64,000 nucleotides of DNA from Acinetobacter larvae (GTDB taxonomy: Bacteria > Pseudomonadota > Gammaproteobacteria > Pseudomonadales > Moraxellaceae): positions 248,001 through 312,000 of the forward strand of contig NZ_CP016895.1 in assembly GCF_001704115.1 (NCBI RefSeq). The letters run 5' to 3'. The translations under genes were made by a program, and so were the position numbers. A model generated the notes under the pieces. The model worked only from the letters and a program-made list of their open reading frames with translations, did no database searches and was not told the origin of the DNA. Within the stretch, counting starts at the first letter, position 1. Each line of letters opens with the position of its first letter. Shown piece by piece: positions 18,528 to 26,833 of the stretch.

Positions 18528-19102
18528 TTAAAGATAATGAAACTAGTTTAGCGATTTTTGCAAGTCGATATTTAGATACATTACCGACAGCAGAATTATT
18601 TGAATGGATTGATGATAAGAGTGCAGAAGTTAGAACTTTGGTTGCAAGGAACTTGCAGTGTCGAGGTACAAAAGAAGTTTATAAATTTGCAAAGAAAAGA
18701 ACAAAATCATCTAAAGTCTACCAAAGAGAGATCGCTGCATTTATTTTAGGACAATTAGGTTGTCTATTTACTGGATCTGAAAAATATCCTTTTAAATTAC
18801 AGTCAAAATCTCTGTTAATGAGTTTAGTGGATGATAGATCAAAATCTGTAAGGGCAGCAGCAATAGCAGGCCTCGGACATCTGTATATCGATGGATTGGA
18901 TAAAGACATTGAAAATCTAGTCATTAGGCATTCAAAAGATAAATCTAAAGTGGTTAGGATAGCATTGTCTATAACGTTGGGAGCTTCTTCTGGTAATAAA
19001 AAAATACGTAAAATTTATACAGATTACTTAAAACAAGGTGGTGAGGTTGCCGAGTGGGCAGAAGTAGGCTTGGAAATACTTAATGATAGATTACAAACCT
19101 AA
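18524..19102 (+). CDS. HEAT-repeat protein, putative immunity to the RHS tip
   Basis: 192 residues composed of HEAT-like helical pairs (DDKSAEVRTLVARNLQ; DDRSKSVRAAAIAGLGHLY; KDKSKVVRIALSITLGA). No signal peptide, so cytosolic. It overlaps the RHS tip fragment by four bases (ATGA). Position and fold fit an immunity protein that binds the toxin tip. It is AT-rich relative to neighbouring core genes, consistent with transfer as a tip/immunity cassette. Function is inferred from context. Confidence 0.72.
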   Translation: MIKDNETSLAIFASRYLDTLPTAELFEWIDDKSAEVRTLVARNLQCRGTKEVYKFAKKRTKSSKVYQREIAAFILGQLGCLFTGSEKYPFKLQSKSLLMSLVDDRSKSVRAAAIAGLGHLYIDGLDKDIENLVIRHSKDKSKVVRIALSITLGASSGNKKIRKIYTDYLKQGGEVAEWAEVGLEILNDRLQT

Positions 19103-19227
19103 AAATCCTGTAGCAAACAAACAACTCACATACGTCTCCGCATCTCTAGCGTAGCCCGACTGGAAAGTGGGGTGCTTGAAAATGCCTATGCGTGAGAGAA
19201 AGTAGGGAAGGGTGAGAAGATATGGTG

Positions 19228-19381
19228 AGACCTAGACCATCAGACTATTGAAGCGATGGACCAAGAAACAGCACGGCTCCAAAAACACTAGACCATAAAA
19301 AACCCCATAAATCTTAGACTTACGAGGTTTAATACTGGTGCCGACACTCGGATTCGAACTGAGGACCTACTGATTACAAGT
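19228..19381. repeat. Direct repeat A, left copy (tRNA-Thr 3' end plus terminator)
   Basis: 154 bp nearly identical to 22964-23117 (constant offset 3736). It contains the last 46 bases of tRNA-Thr including encoded CCA (19336-19381, minus orientation), the tRNA terminator hairpin and the last codons of a small ORF (DHQTIEAMDQETARLQKH). Identity stops in the anticodon arm, so this is a tRNA fragment, not a gene. It is the signature of an integration or duplication event at tRNA-Thr. Confidence 0.92.
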
Positions 19382-20242
19382 AAAGGTAAATTAACATAAA
19401 ATATATAAAAAACAATAAGTTATAATATTTATTTTGTATCAAGATCAATAAAATCAAGAGGGCTATAGTATAAAATGTAAGGCGTTGTTTTGTAAGGAAA
19501 AGCATATATGAGGTCGCTCGATATTCAAATTTCCAAAATAGCTAAGTATCAGAATAATAAGTAATTATTTTTGGAGATAGACCACGTTTTGGACCTTGTT
19601 TCGCAGTCGTTATCCTGATGAACCCTAAACGTAACTCGAAGAAAATAAAGAATCTTTTCAAAGACCGTCGTAGACCCTATTGTTTTCTGGGATGAGTCAT
19701 TGCAAATTCCCAGTACCCATAGATGGCGAGTGATACCCAAATAGTCCAATTTCGCAAAGTGTTTTGTTCGGCAGAACAAATTACAGGGGGTGTCAGATTG
19801 CCAAAAAATATACCGCAATCAACACAATTGGCTAGGTCTTGTGCCCAGTGTGAGAGCAGTCCAAATTCAAGGCAATCCTTGCAAAATGCTCATCGCCAAA
19901 ATGGCAGCACAGTCAAATAAAAAAATAAGCGAAACTCCCCCTAGCAAATGACAAAGGCAGAAGGAAAGCCAACAGCAAGTCAAAAAAATGACAGCGATCA
20001 AATTTTCCCCCTGAATACTCCACCTCAGTTTTTACCTCGCCAAAGCACATTGCGAGTCCGCAATACACCTGTCGAGCATGGGCTTGGATGAAGTGAAAAT
20101 AATGCTGGTCTGTGATTCTCATAGCCTAAAAATACAAAGACAAACTGCCCAGAAATACTAGGCAGATAGAAAAATGAAGTTTAACTAATCAACATTGTGG
20201 AACTTTGATCAAAAAAAAATACGTGGAACATGAAAATTCATA
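19382..20242. other. Gene-free remnant region with repeat B, left copy
   Basis: About 860 bp of very AT-rich DNA followed by a mixed stretch with only short ORFs. Bases 19927-20012 are repeat B, nearly identical to 22847-22932; read on the minus strand it keeps the frame GGKFDRCHFF, LLLAFLLP, SFARGSFAY. No credible full gene seen; likely debris of a mobile element. Confidence 0.6.
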
Positions 20243-20276
20243 AAAAAACCCGATCCGTAAGGATGGGGCTTTTTTT
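20243..20276. terminator. Hairpin terminator at the left edge of the pdif-like module
   Basis: Stem ATCC-GTAA-GGAT extended by CCC/GGG and A/T runs on both sides, with TTTTTTT on the right. Could end transcription in either direction beside the module. Confidence 0.7.
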
Positions 20277-20315
20277 GTGTTTTAAGAGACTGATTTAAAA
20301 AGAGAAAGTTAGGCC

Positions 20316-20343
20316 ATTTCGCATAAGGTGTACCATGTTAATT
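20316..20343 (+). other. pdif-like XerC/XerD recombination site (left, C/D orientation)
   Basis: 28 bp in the 11-6-11 layout: XerC-type arm ATTTCGCATAA, spacer GGTGTA, XerD-type arm CCATGTTAATT. It closely resembles the pdif sites that bracket mobile modules on Acinetobacter plasmids; the CC at the start of the D arm is the main departure. Inverse in orientation to the site at 22595. Confidence 0.8.
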
Positions 20344-20412
20344 TTAGATATTTTTAAGAATCAAATACACTAATGGAAGAAATAAGGCATCTTAATTATC
20401 CACTCATATTGA

Positions 20413-21027
20413 TTAAATTATAGTCAGAACTTTAGAGAGGGGTTTTCTTGGTTTCTGAGGCCAATTATTACTCGTTGCATAACCTACAGCAACAATCAAA
20501 ACAGGTATCTCAGTTGAGTTAAGTCCAAACTCATAAGCGACCTGTGTCCCATCAAAACCTCCTATTGCACAGGTTCCTAAACCTATATCTTGAGCTGAAA
20601 GCATTAAAGACATCGCTGCTAAAGATGCTGATCGAATAGCTTCATCTCGCTGTAATATAAAGTTTCCCTCATGGGAAGCGATTTGGGTAACCCATGCATC
20701 GACAACCTTTTGCTCCATGATATTTGCTTCTAAGCTGGGCTGTAACGCTGAGCGTAATTGTTTATGTGCTTCCAAAGTACCACATATGATGAAATTTACT
20801 GAACAATTCAGAATCTTGTCCTGCCCAAATGCTGCAGCTTGCAAACGTATTTTTGCACTTTCTGACCTTACAGCAATAAACCGCCAATTTTGCAAATTGT
20901 AGGCTGATGGTGACTTGGTCGCTAAATCAACCAATGATGTAATGACTTCATCTTTTAGTGGACGATTCGGCTGGAAGCTATTTACCGAAATTCGAGTATT
21001 AATAATATTTTTTAGAGAAGTATTCAT
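20413..21027 (-). CDS. Nitroreductase family protein
   Basis: FMN-dependent NAD(P)H oxidoreductase of the nitroreductase fold, about 204 residues. RISVNSFQ near the start and SPSAYNLQNWRFIAVR match the FMN phosphate- and ring-binding segments; GLGTCAIGGFDG matches the C-terminal part. I choose the ATG at 21027 (MNTSLKNIINTR); an upstream in-frame start at 21087 would run into the EamA gene. It follows the EamA transporter by about 20 bp on the same strand. Together with the divergent MarR regulator it suggests a small detoxification or export module. Confidence 0.87.
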   Translation of the reverse strand: MNTSLKNIINTRISVNSFQPNRPLKDEVITSLVDLATKSPSAYNLQNWRFIAVRSESAKIRLQAAAFGQDKILNCSVNFIICGTLEAHKQLRSALQPSLEANIMEQKVVDAWVTQIASHEGNFILQRDEAIRSASLAAMSLMLSAQDIGLGTCAIGGFDGTQVAYEFGLNSTEIPVLIVAVGYATSNNWPQKPRKPLSKVLTII

Positions 21028-21046
21028 AATAAGTACCAAATAAAAT

Positions 21047-21916
21047 TTAAATAGCTCGTGAACTTGTCCATTGGACAGCGAACACACTAATTAGCACAAT
21101 GATTAACCCCCAAAGTGCAGTTCCAGAAATTGATTGTGAAAGTAGCCACCAACCTAATACTACAGCTGTCAGTGGACTGAGTAGACCAAGTGATGCAACA
21201 GCTACTGTGGGTAACCGTACGACTCCTCTAAACCAGAGTGCATATGCAAGTAAAGCACCTGCCATGCTAAGGTAAATGTAGGCAAAGTATTGCAATGGTT
21301 TTAATAGAGGAAGAGGCGCATCAAAGAAATACATCATAGGCATAAGCATCAAACCACCAATGACAAGTTGCCAGCCTGTCATTGCTAATAATGGTAAGTC
21401 CAGTTTCCATCGACTTGTAAGCCATACTCCACAAGCCATACAAGCCGCTCCCAGTAATGCTGCTACAATACCAATAGGATCAAATACTGTGCGAGGTGAT
21501 AATAATAAAATCGCCATTCCACATATGCCTGCCATAGCTGAACATAGAGTGGATAATAAAGGAGACCGTCCATCTATTAGCCAAGCTATTAGCATCACTA
21601 ATAATGGTTGAATTGCACCGAGTACTGCTGCTAATCCTCCGGGTAAACGGTAAGCAGCGATAAATAGAAGAGCTTGAAAAATACCGATATTTAATGCCCC
21701 AAGAATTAATAAACGCCACCAGTCTTTTTTTGCAGGCATATGTCGGGTAAATAAAAGTAATAAAAATCCCGCTGGCAATACACGTATCAGAGCAGCTGTG
21801 AAAGGTCGATCTGCTGGAAGTAGCTCAGATGTTACGATGTAAGTAGACCCCCAAATAATGGGTGCAAAAGCGGTCAGCATGGCATCTTTCCATGGGAAAG
21901 AAGTTTTTATTGGCAT
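21047..21916 (-). CDS. EamA/DMT-family transporter
   Basis: 289 residues with ten predicted membrane helices in two EamA halves (APIIWGSTYIVTSELLPADRP opens the first; GAACMACGVWLTSRWK the second). It probably exports a small metabolite or drug. Divergent from marR with a 69-bp gap containing two palindromes, so the MarR protein likely represses it. The C-terminal segment is Trp/Ser-rich (VQWTSSRAI). Substrate unknown. Confidence 0.88.
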   Translation of the reverse strand: MPIKTSFPWKDAMLTAFAPIIWGSTYIVTSELLPADRPFTAALIRVLPAGFLLLLFTRHMPAKKDWWRLLILGALNIGIFQALLFIAAYRLPGGLAAVLGAIQPLLVMLIAWLIDGRSPLLSTLCSAMAGICGMAILLLSPRTVFDPIGIVAALLGAACMACGVWLTSRWKLDLPLLAMTGWQLVIGGLMLMPMMYFFDAPLPLLKPLQYFAYIYLSMAGALLAYALWFRGVVRLPTVAVASLGLLSPLTAVVLGWWLLSQSISGTALWGLIIVLISVFAVQWTSSRAI

Positions 21917-21926
21917 ATTTTTACCA

Positions 21927-21948
21927 TTTATCTTGAATTTAAGATAAA
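21927..21948. promoter_or_regulatory. Palindromic operator O1 in the eamA-marR intergenic region
   Basis: Near-perfect inverted repeat with half sites TTTATCTTGAA and TTTAAGATAAA, immediately upstream of the EamA start. It shares the TATCTTGAA motif with the second palindrome at 21966. Typical MarR operator size. Confidence 0.72.
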
Positions 21949-21965
21949 ATAATTGTGCAGACCAA

Positions 21966-21985
21966 TTACCTTGAAGTCAAGATAA
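21966..21985. promoter_or_regulatory. Palindromic operator O2, directly before marR start
   Basis: TTACCTTGAAGTCAAGATAA, an inverted repeat of TTATCTTGA with one mismatch, ending at the base before the marR ATG. A bound regulator would block marR expression, consistent with autorepression. Confidence 0.68.
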
Positions 21986-22504
21986 ATGAATAAACAATCT
22001 AATCGTAATAATTTTGATATGGTGGATGTCATTCTTGAGCAATGGCAGAAAGAACGCCCAGATCTTGATATCTCACCTATGGGACCTATTGGGCGTATTA
22101 AGCGATGTGCAATTCTTTTAGAACGCCAACTTGAATCAAAATTTGCAATGTTTGATCTTAATCTTTGGGAGTTTGATATGTTGGCTACATTGCGGCGTTC
22201 AGGTGCCCCATACTGCCTAAGTCCAACAGAACTTTTCTCAATGCTGATGGTCACTTCTGGAACGATGACTCATCGACTAAAGCGACTGGAAAGTAGAAAT
22301 CTGATAAAGCGCGTCTCAAACGTAGAAGATGCTCGTAGTACACTTGTACAACTTACAGAGAAGGGGCTTGAGCTGATTGATGTTGCTGTAGAGGAACATG
22401 TTAAGAATGAACATATAATACTTGAAAAATTGCCCGCAGATGTTCTTAAAAATCTTGATGAACACTTAGCTATGTTACTAAAAACTCTAGAGGCACCCAT
22501 CTAA
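21986..22504 (+). CDS. MarR family transcriptional regulator
   Basis: 172 residues. The winged helix-turn-helix is visible (LSPTELFSMLMVTSGTMTHR as recognition region, then VEDARSTLVQLTEKG as the wing, about residues 73-125), flanked by dimerisation helices. Divergent from EamA/nitroreductase; two TATCTTGAA-type palindromes lie between them. Likely a ligand-responsive repressor of the transporter operon and of itself. It is the regulator of a complete cargo module enclosed by two pdif-like sites. Confidence 0.9.
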   Translation: MNKQSNRNNFDMVDVILEQWQKERPDLDISPMGPIGRIKRCAILLERQLESKFAMFDLNLWEFDMLATLRRSGAPYCLSPTELFSMLMVTSGTMTHRLKRLESRNLIKRVSNVEDARSTLVQLTEKGLELIDVAVEEHVKNEHIILEKLPADVLKNLDEHLAMLLKTLEAPI

Positions 22505-22594
22505 GGATGTCGATACAATTGAGAAAATTTAAAATGTATCTGAAGTTAGAAAAACATGTTAGAAATCCAAATAACAAACTTAAATTCTGTTTCT

Positions 22595-22622
22595 ATTTAA
22601 CATAATGGGCATTATACGAAAC
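22595..22622 (-). other. pdif-like XerD/XerC recombination site (right, D/C orientation)
   Basis: 28 bp: XerD-type arm ATTTAACATAA, spacer TGGGCA, XerC-type arm TTATACGAAAC. Inverse orientation to the site at 20316, as in plasmid-borne pdif modules. The enclosed 2.3 kb carries nitroreductase, EamA and marR. Confidence 0.82.
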
Positions 22623-22846
22623 ACCATTGTTAGAACCCATTTAAAGTGTCTATATCCTCACCAATAAAAATGTCTGATTTATGATGTTCATCGTCACAGA
22701 CCATGCTTACGGCGAGATTGCTCCAAAATGCCCCTAAGTAAACAGCATTGCTGGGGTCCTGTATTGAGGGTGAGAGCAACCGAATCTGTGTCGATCCTCG
22801 TAATTATGGCTGTGCCCAAAGCGTAGCGCAGCCAAAAAATAATCAT

Positions 22847-22932
22847 AAGCGAAACTCCCCCTAGCAAATGACACAGGCAGAAGGAAAGCCAACAGCAAAC
22901 CAAAAAAATGACAGCGATCAAATTTTCCCCCT
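22847..22932. repeat. Repeat B, right copy
   Basis: 86 bp nearly identical to 19927-20012 (offset 2920). Here it abuts repeat A almost directly (22964), whereas in the left copy A comes before B with 545 bp between them. Minus-strand translation keeps a hydrophobic, signal-like peptide in both copies. Confidence 0.85.
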
Positions 22933-22963
22933 ACTATATCCACCAAGTTTTTTGCTACGCCAA

Positions 22964-23147
<184 letters not shown>

Positions 23148-23354
23148 AATATGGCGTGAATTTTAGCGGCTTTTCAGATGAATGCAAGCTCTGATTTAAT
23201 TTGCTGTGTTTTTTTGTATAAAAATAAAGCGATATTGCAGGGGGATGATAGGCTCCCATGTAGCGCTACATGGGAGTGATTGGGTATTTAAAAATCTAAA
23301 TATTGTGTTATCCGTAAATATTTGGATTTAAATCATGTGATTGTTATGGAGTGG

Positions 23355-23582
23355 TTATCTTCCTCTAAGCGCACTATCTAAAGCTTGGGCACATTCTTCT
23401 AGTGTGAGTGCCATATCGATTTGCATTTGCGGTTTGAGTTCATTGGCGAGCCTTCTCCATTCTTCAATTAATTTGGTTGCCTTTTGCACTTTATGTTTGT
23501 TGATGTCTTTAGCAATAGTTGGGGTGTAACCGCCACGTTTAGCATTTTTGATCTGTTTTACATAATTGATGCTGTTATTCAT
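23355..23582 (-). CDS. Small protein of unknown function
   Basis: About 75 residues from ATG 23582, which has GGAG five bases upstream; a GTG two codons earlier is less likely. Sequence NNSINYVKQIKNAKRGGYTP, a basic middle, then amphipathic helices (ATKLIEEWRRLANELKPQ). No signal peptide or membrane segment. I do not recognise a family. It stands alone beside tRNA-Thr. Confidence 0.6.
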   Translation of the reverse strand: MNNSINYVKQIKNAKRGGYTPTIAKDINKHKVQKATKLIEEWRRLANELKPQMQIDMALTLEECAQALDSALRGR

Positions 23583-24028
23583 AGTCACTCCGGAATAGCA
23601 GTTTTCGATTAGTACAACTTGCAGTTTAAAGTCGATTGTTGTGCTGCATTGCTAGCTTATCGAGCTTAGGTTGCGCCTTGATGATAATCTGTTTATTTCT
23701 TAATCAATTAATCAGCTTTGAAGATGCAATATTTCGATGGTCTATGGGGTTGAAAAAAGTATTTGATGGGTGCTCAAATACGGTGGATTTCCAACAAAAC
23801 TGTTGGATACTCATGTATATAGCATATCGCCAATGCCTTGCAAAGTACTCTAGGTCAGCGCATGTGTGCTTTGTGCTGAGGCATGTAACATTGCGTTGGG
23901 AGATATTGGCTTGCTCTGTATTTTAAAATAGGTTTTATCATTAATACTGTGCTGCGGCATAAATAGCAATGCGCTCACCTCGGAGCGCATTGTAAATCAG
24001 CTAGATTGGGCAGATGAGGTCGATGAAA
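23583..24028. other. Intergenic region between small gene and dyp
   Basis: About 440 bp. An ORF at 23636-23926 (+) has no ribosome site and an unnatural composition, so I do not call it. A perfect 10-bp hairpin CAATGCGCTC / GAGCGCATTG (23968-23992) lies at the 3' end of dyp and may terminate it, though without a T-run. Confidence 0.5.
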
Positions 24029-24952
24029 TTAATCTGCGTCGATGACATCTTCTAAGAGTTGTTGGCTTGGAACAAAGAAATACGCACCATCAACAGGCGT
24101 GGTAAAGCGCATTAAGTGGTCATTGATACCATCTGCGGTATGACCAAACATATTGCCCAACATACGGTCAATAATGTTTAAATCACGGGTATAGGCCACA
24201 AAAAATAAACCTTGTTCGCCATGACCCTCACCATAAGGCAAGGAGTGACGTAGAATTTCCAACTCTTCACCGGCATCATCTTCAATCACCACACGGGCAA
24301 TATGCGCATCATCCGGTTTGACGTCATCAGCCATTTCGATACTTTCTAGTTTAGACCGACCAATGACTTTTTCTTGATGATCTACAGAAAGCTTTTGCCA
24401 GCGGTCCAAATGGTGAACATAGCGCTGGACAAAGACAAAAGAACTGTCTTGGAATACACCATGTTGTGCATCGAGTAAGGTGGTTTCAGCGCGCTCATCC
24501 AGTTGCTGTGGATTTTCAGTACCATCAATAAACCCAGTCAAATCACGGCTGTCGAGATAACGAAAACCGACACGTTCGTTTAATACTTCAATCTGCTCAC
24601 GAATCCCTTCAAAAAAACACTGACTTAAGATAAAGCAAAAGTCTTCCCGATCAGCTGCAATATGAATAAATAAATCCGCTGCACGTGCCGGCATTGGTAG
24701 CGGACCGTCTATGGCAGCTAAATCGTGAAAGCCTGCTGGACGTTCAGGATAGAGCTGCGACCATAACTGCGTACCAAAAGCGATGACTGTTTTTAAGTTG
24801 GCCTTTGGATCTTGAGTGATGAGTCGATCTCTGGTGCTCAGCAATTGCGTGAGTTTTTTCTTTAGCTCTTCAAGAGAGAGCGTTGTTAAATTTAAGACCA
24901 AATAACGTGCATGCGGTGAGGGTAAAGGCAAAATTAAGGATTGTGCTGTCAT
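24029..24952 (-). CDS. Dyp-type haem peroxidase
   Basis: 307 residues, the size of the YfeX-like (class P) Dyp peroxidases. The family motif GxxDG is seen in LTGFIDGTENPQ (about residues 140-151). The distal Arg lies in EILRHSLPYGEG and the probable haem-ligand His in KPDDAHIARVVIEDD. No Tat or Sec signal, so cytoplasmic. It oxidises dyes and possibly porphyrins with H2O2; the natural substrate is not known. Monocistronic. Confidence 0.92.
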   Translation of the reverse strand: MTAQSLILPLPSPHARYLVLNLTTLSLEELKKKLTQLLSTRDRLITQDPKANLKTVIAFGTQLWSQLYPERPAGFHDLAAIDGPLPMPARAADLFIHIAADREDFCFILSQCFFEGIREQIEVLNERVGFRYLDSRDLTGFIDGTENPQQLDERAETTLLDAQHGVFQDSSFVFVQRYVHHLDRWQKLSVDHQEKVIGRSKLESIEMADDVKPDDAHIARVVIEDDAGEELEILRHSLPYGEGHGEQGLFFVAYTRDLNIIDRMLGNMFGHTADGINDHLMRFTTPVDGAYFFVPSQQLLEDVIDAD

Positions 24953-25249
24953 GAATCGATGGCTCCTAAGGGCGCTTGCCCATGTGAATAAGCGAACTCA
25001 TTCATCTAAGTTAAATGCATATGGCAATTTCAACGGCTAATTTCAAAATTCAACGGCTGACGTCAATGTATAGTGAACTTTAAAATAAAGAAAAACAGTC
25101 AATACAACGATTGCTCACTATCATAACAAGTTGGGCATTATTCGAGAAGCTTCTGTGACTCTCCTGGAAATTATCCTATAAATAGTTGAGCTGCTTGGCA
25201 TTTATTTTACGCTTTGTTTGAAGCAATATGCGCCGATTTGCGCATGGTT

Positions 25250-26050
25250 TTAGCTGGTTTTGCTAAATTTCTGTAGCACAAAAATCAGTGCAAAAATAAA
25301 AGCCATACATAAAACAATGCTTAAACCGGTGGCAATATTGACCCAAGCACTGGACCATAAGCCAATGGCGATGCCCAGCTGTGCCAAGATAAAAGTGATG
25401 ATCACCATTTGACGCGGTGAGTGTGCCAACAGTCTAGCGCTGAGTGCGGGGATCACCAGTAGCGCCCCCATCAGCAGTGAACCGACCGCACGCAAGGCCA
25501 ATACCGTAAATAATGCCAGTAATAACATAAAGATGAGACGTTGCCATTTGGCATTGACGCCTTCACTGACGGCAATATCTGGGTCTATGGCGACTTGTAA
25601 TTGTGCGCGCCAATTTTTCCATAGGATCACCAGAGACAGCGCAATAATGACTGCAAAAATCGGCAGGTCTTCCCAGCTGATGGTGAGTAAGTCACCAAAT
25701 AAGTAGCTCAGTAGCTCAGGTCTAAGGCTTGGAATGTTTTGGATAAAGACTAAGCCTGCACAGAGTAAAGTTGCCGAGCATAATGCCAAGAGTGCGTCAT
25801 TGGGGAGGCGCGGGTCATAGAGTATCCATAAAATTCCGACCAACAATAAAGCCAACAAACCGACACCAAACCAGAGCGGTAAACTGAGGGCTGCGGCAAT
25901 GGCAACCCCTAAGAGCGTGCCATGTGCCATGGTATCTGCAAAAAAAGACATGCGGCGCCACAGCATCAAACAGCCCAGAGGTGCTGTTAGAAAGACCAAT
26001 AAGCTCCCCATAATCCAGGAGGGCAGTAATAAATTAAGCCATTCGATCAT
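25250..26050 (-). CDS. znuB: Zinc ABC transporter permease ZnuB
   Basis: 266 residues, about eight membrane helices, ABC-3 family. Typical segments are SFFADTMAHGTLLGVA (near residue 36-50) and LRAVGSLLMGALLVIPALSA (near 185-205). It moves Zn2+ across the inner membrane with ZnuC and ZnuA. Last gene of the zur-znuC-znuB operon; three bases separate it from znuC. Confidence 0.94.
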   Translation of the reverse strand: MIEWLNLLLPSWIMGSLLVFLTAPLGCLMLWRRMSFFADTMAHGTLLGVAIAAALSLPLWFGVGLLALLLVGILWILYDPRLPNDALLALCSATLLCAGLVFIQNIPSLRPELLSYLFGDLLTISWEDLPIFAVIIALSLVILWKNWRAQLQVAIDPDIAVSEGVNAKWQRLIFMLLLALFTVLALRAVGSLLMGALLVIPALSARLLAHSPRQMVIITFILAQLGIAIGLWSSAWVNIATGLSIVLCMAFIFALIFVLQKFSKTS

Positions 26051-26053
26051 TAC

Positions 26054-26833
26054 TTAGGCTTCCGGTTCGGGGTGAATATGAGGAGGACGATGTTGTTGGC
26101 AAGGTGTTGCGGTATCACCATGTAAGCAATGGTCATGATGATGCTGATACAGCACGCGAGACTGACCAAACAAAGCAACATAAGCTGGATCTTGTTGAAT
26201 ATGTTCTGGTGTGCCGCTACAACAGATATGTTTATTGAGGCAAATCACGCGCTGAGTGCCTTGCATCACCCATTGTAAATCGTGTGACACGATTAAAATC
26301 GCGCAGCCATAACGTTCAGGTAGGCTACGGACATAATCATATAGTTCGGCTTCAGACTGAATATCTAAGCCTTGCATCGGCTCATCCAATACCAGAATAT
26401 CGGGTTGTCTGAGTAAGGCGCGGGCGAGTAAGACCCGTTGTCGTTCTCCGCCTGACAATTGCTGTACTTTGGCATATTGTAGTTTCTCTATGCCGACATC
26501 TCGCATGATTTCTTGGCGGATCTGGGCATTACACTGCTCTTGTTGTAATAGGTCATGCACACGTAAGGGCAAACTATGCGAAGGATTAAATTTTTGTGGC
26601 ACATAAGCCATTTTTAATGCATCAGCACAGATGATTTGACCTGTGCTTGGACGAATAATGCCAAGCAATACTTTTATGAGTGTCGATTTGCCTGCGCCAT
26701 TGGGACCAATTAAGGTAACGATCTCTTGAGGATATAAAGCAAAATCTATATTTTTTAAAATATTACGCTGATCAATTTCAACATTAATCTGTTGGAGCTG
26801 AATCAGCGCATCGGTTTTTAGGCGTGATTGCAC
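26054..26833 (-). CDS. znuC: Zinc ABC transporter ATP-binding protein ZnuC
   Basis: 259 residues: Walker A GPNGAGKST, Q-loop in YVPQKF, signature LSGGERQRV, Walker B ILVLDEP, H-loop SHDLQWV. The C-terminus is His/Cys-rich (HHHDHCLHGD, CQQHRPPHIH), likely metal-binding and fitting a zinc transporter. The GTG start used here overlaps zur by 16 bases. Confidence 0.94.
   Translation of the reverse strand: MQSRLKTDALIQLQQINVEIDQRNILKNIDFALYPQEIVTLIGPNGAGKSTLIKVLLGIIRPSTGQIICADALKMAYVPQKFNPSHSLPLRVHDLLQQEQCNAQIRQEIMRDVGIEKLQYAKVQQLSGGERQRVLLARALLRQPDILVLDEPMQGLDIQSEAELYDYVRSLPERYGCAILIVSHDLQWVMQGTQRVICLNKHICCSGTPEHIQQDPAYVALFGQSRVLYQHHHDHCLHGDTATPCQQHRPPHIHPEPEA

Noticed and set aside
19336..19381. 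Possible second tRNA-Thr gene
   Set aside because: Only 46 nt match; the D-arm, 5' acceptor strand and half the anticodon stem are absent, so it is an att-like fragment.
19549..19920. Overlapping ORFs on both strands in the remnant region
   Set aside because: No ribosome sites or domains; kept as unexplained debris rather than genes.
23636..23926. 96-codon ORF between the small gene and dyp
   Set aside because: No ribosome site; Cys/Trp-rich composition unlike real proteins of this genome.
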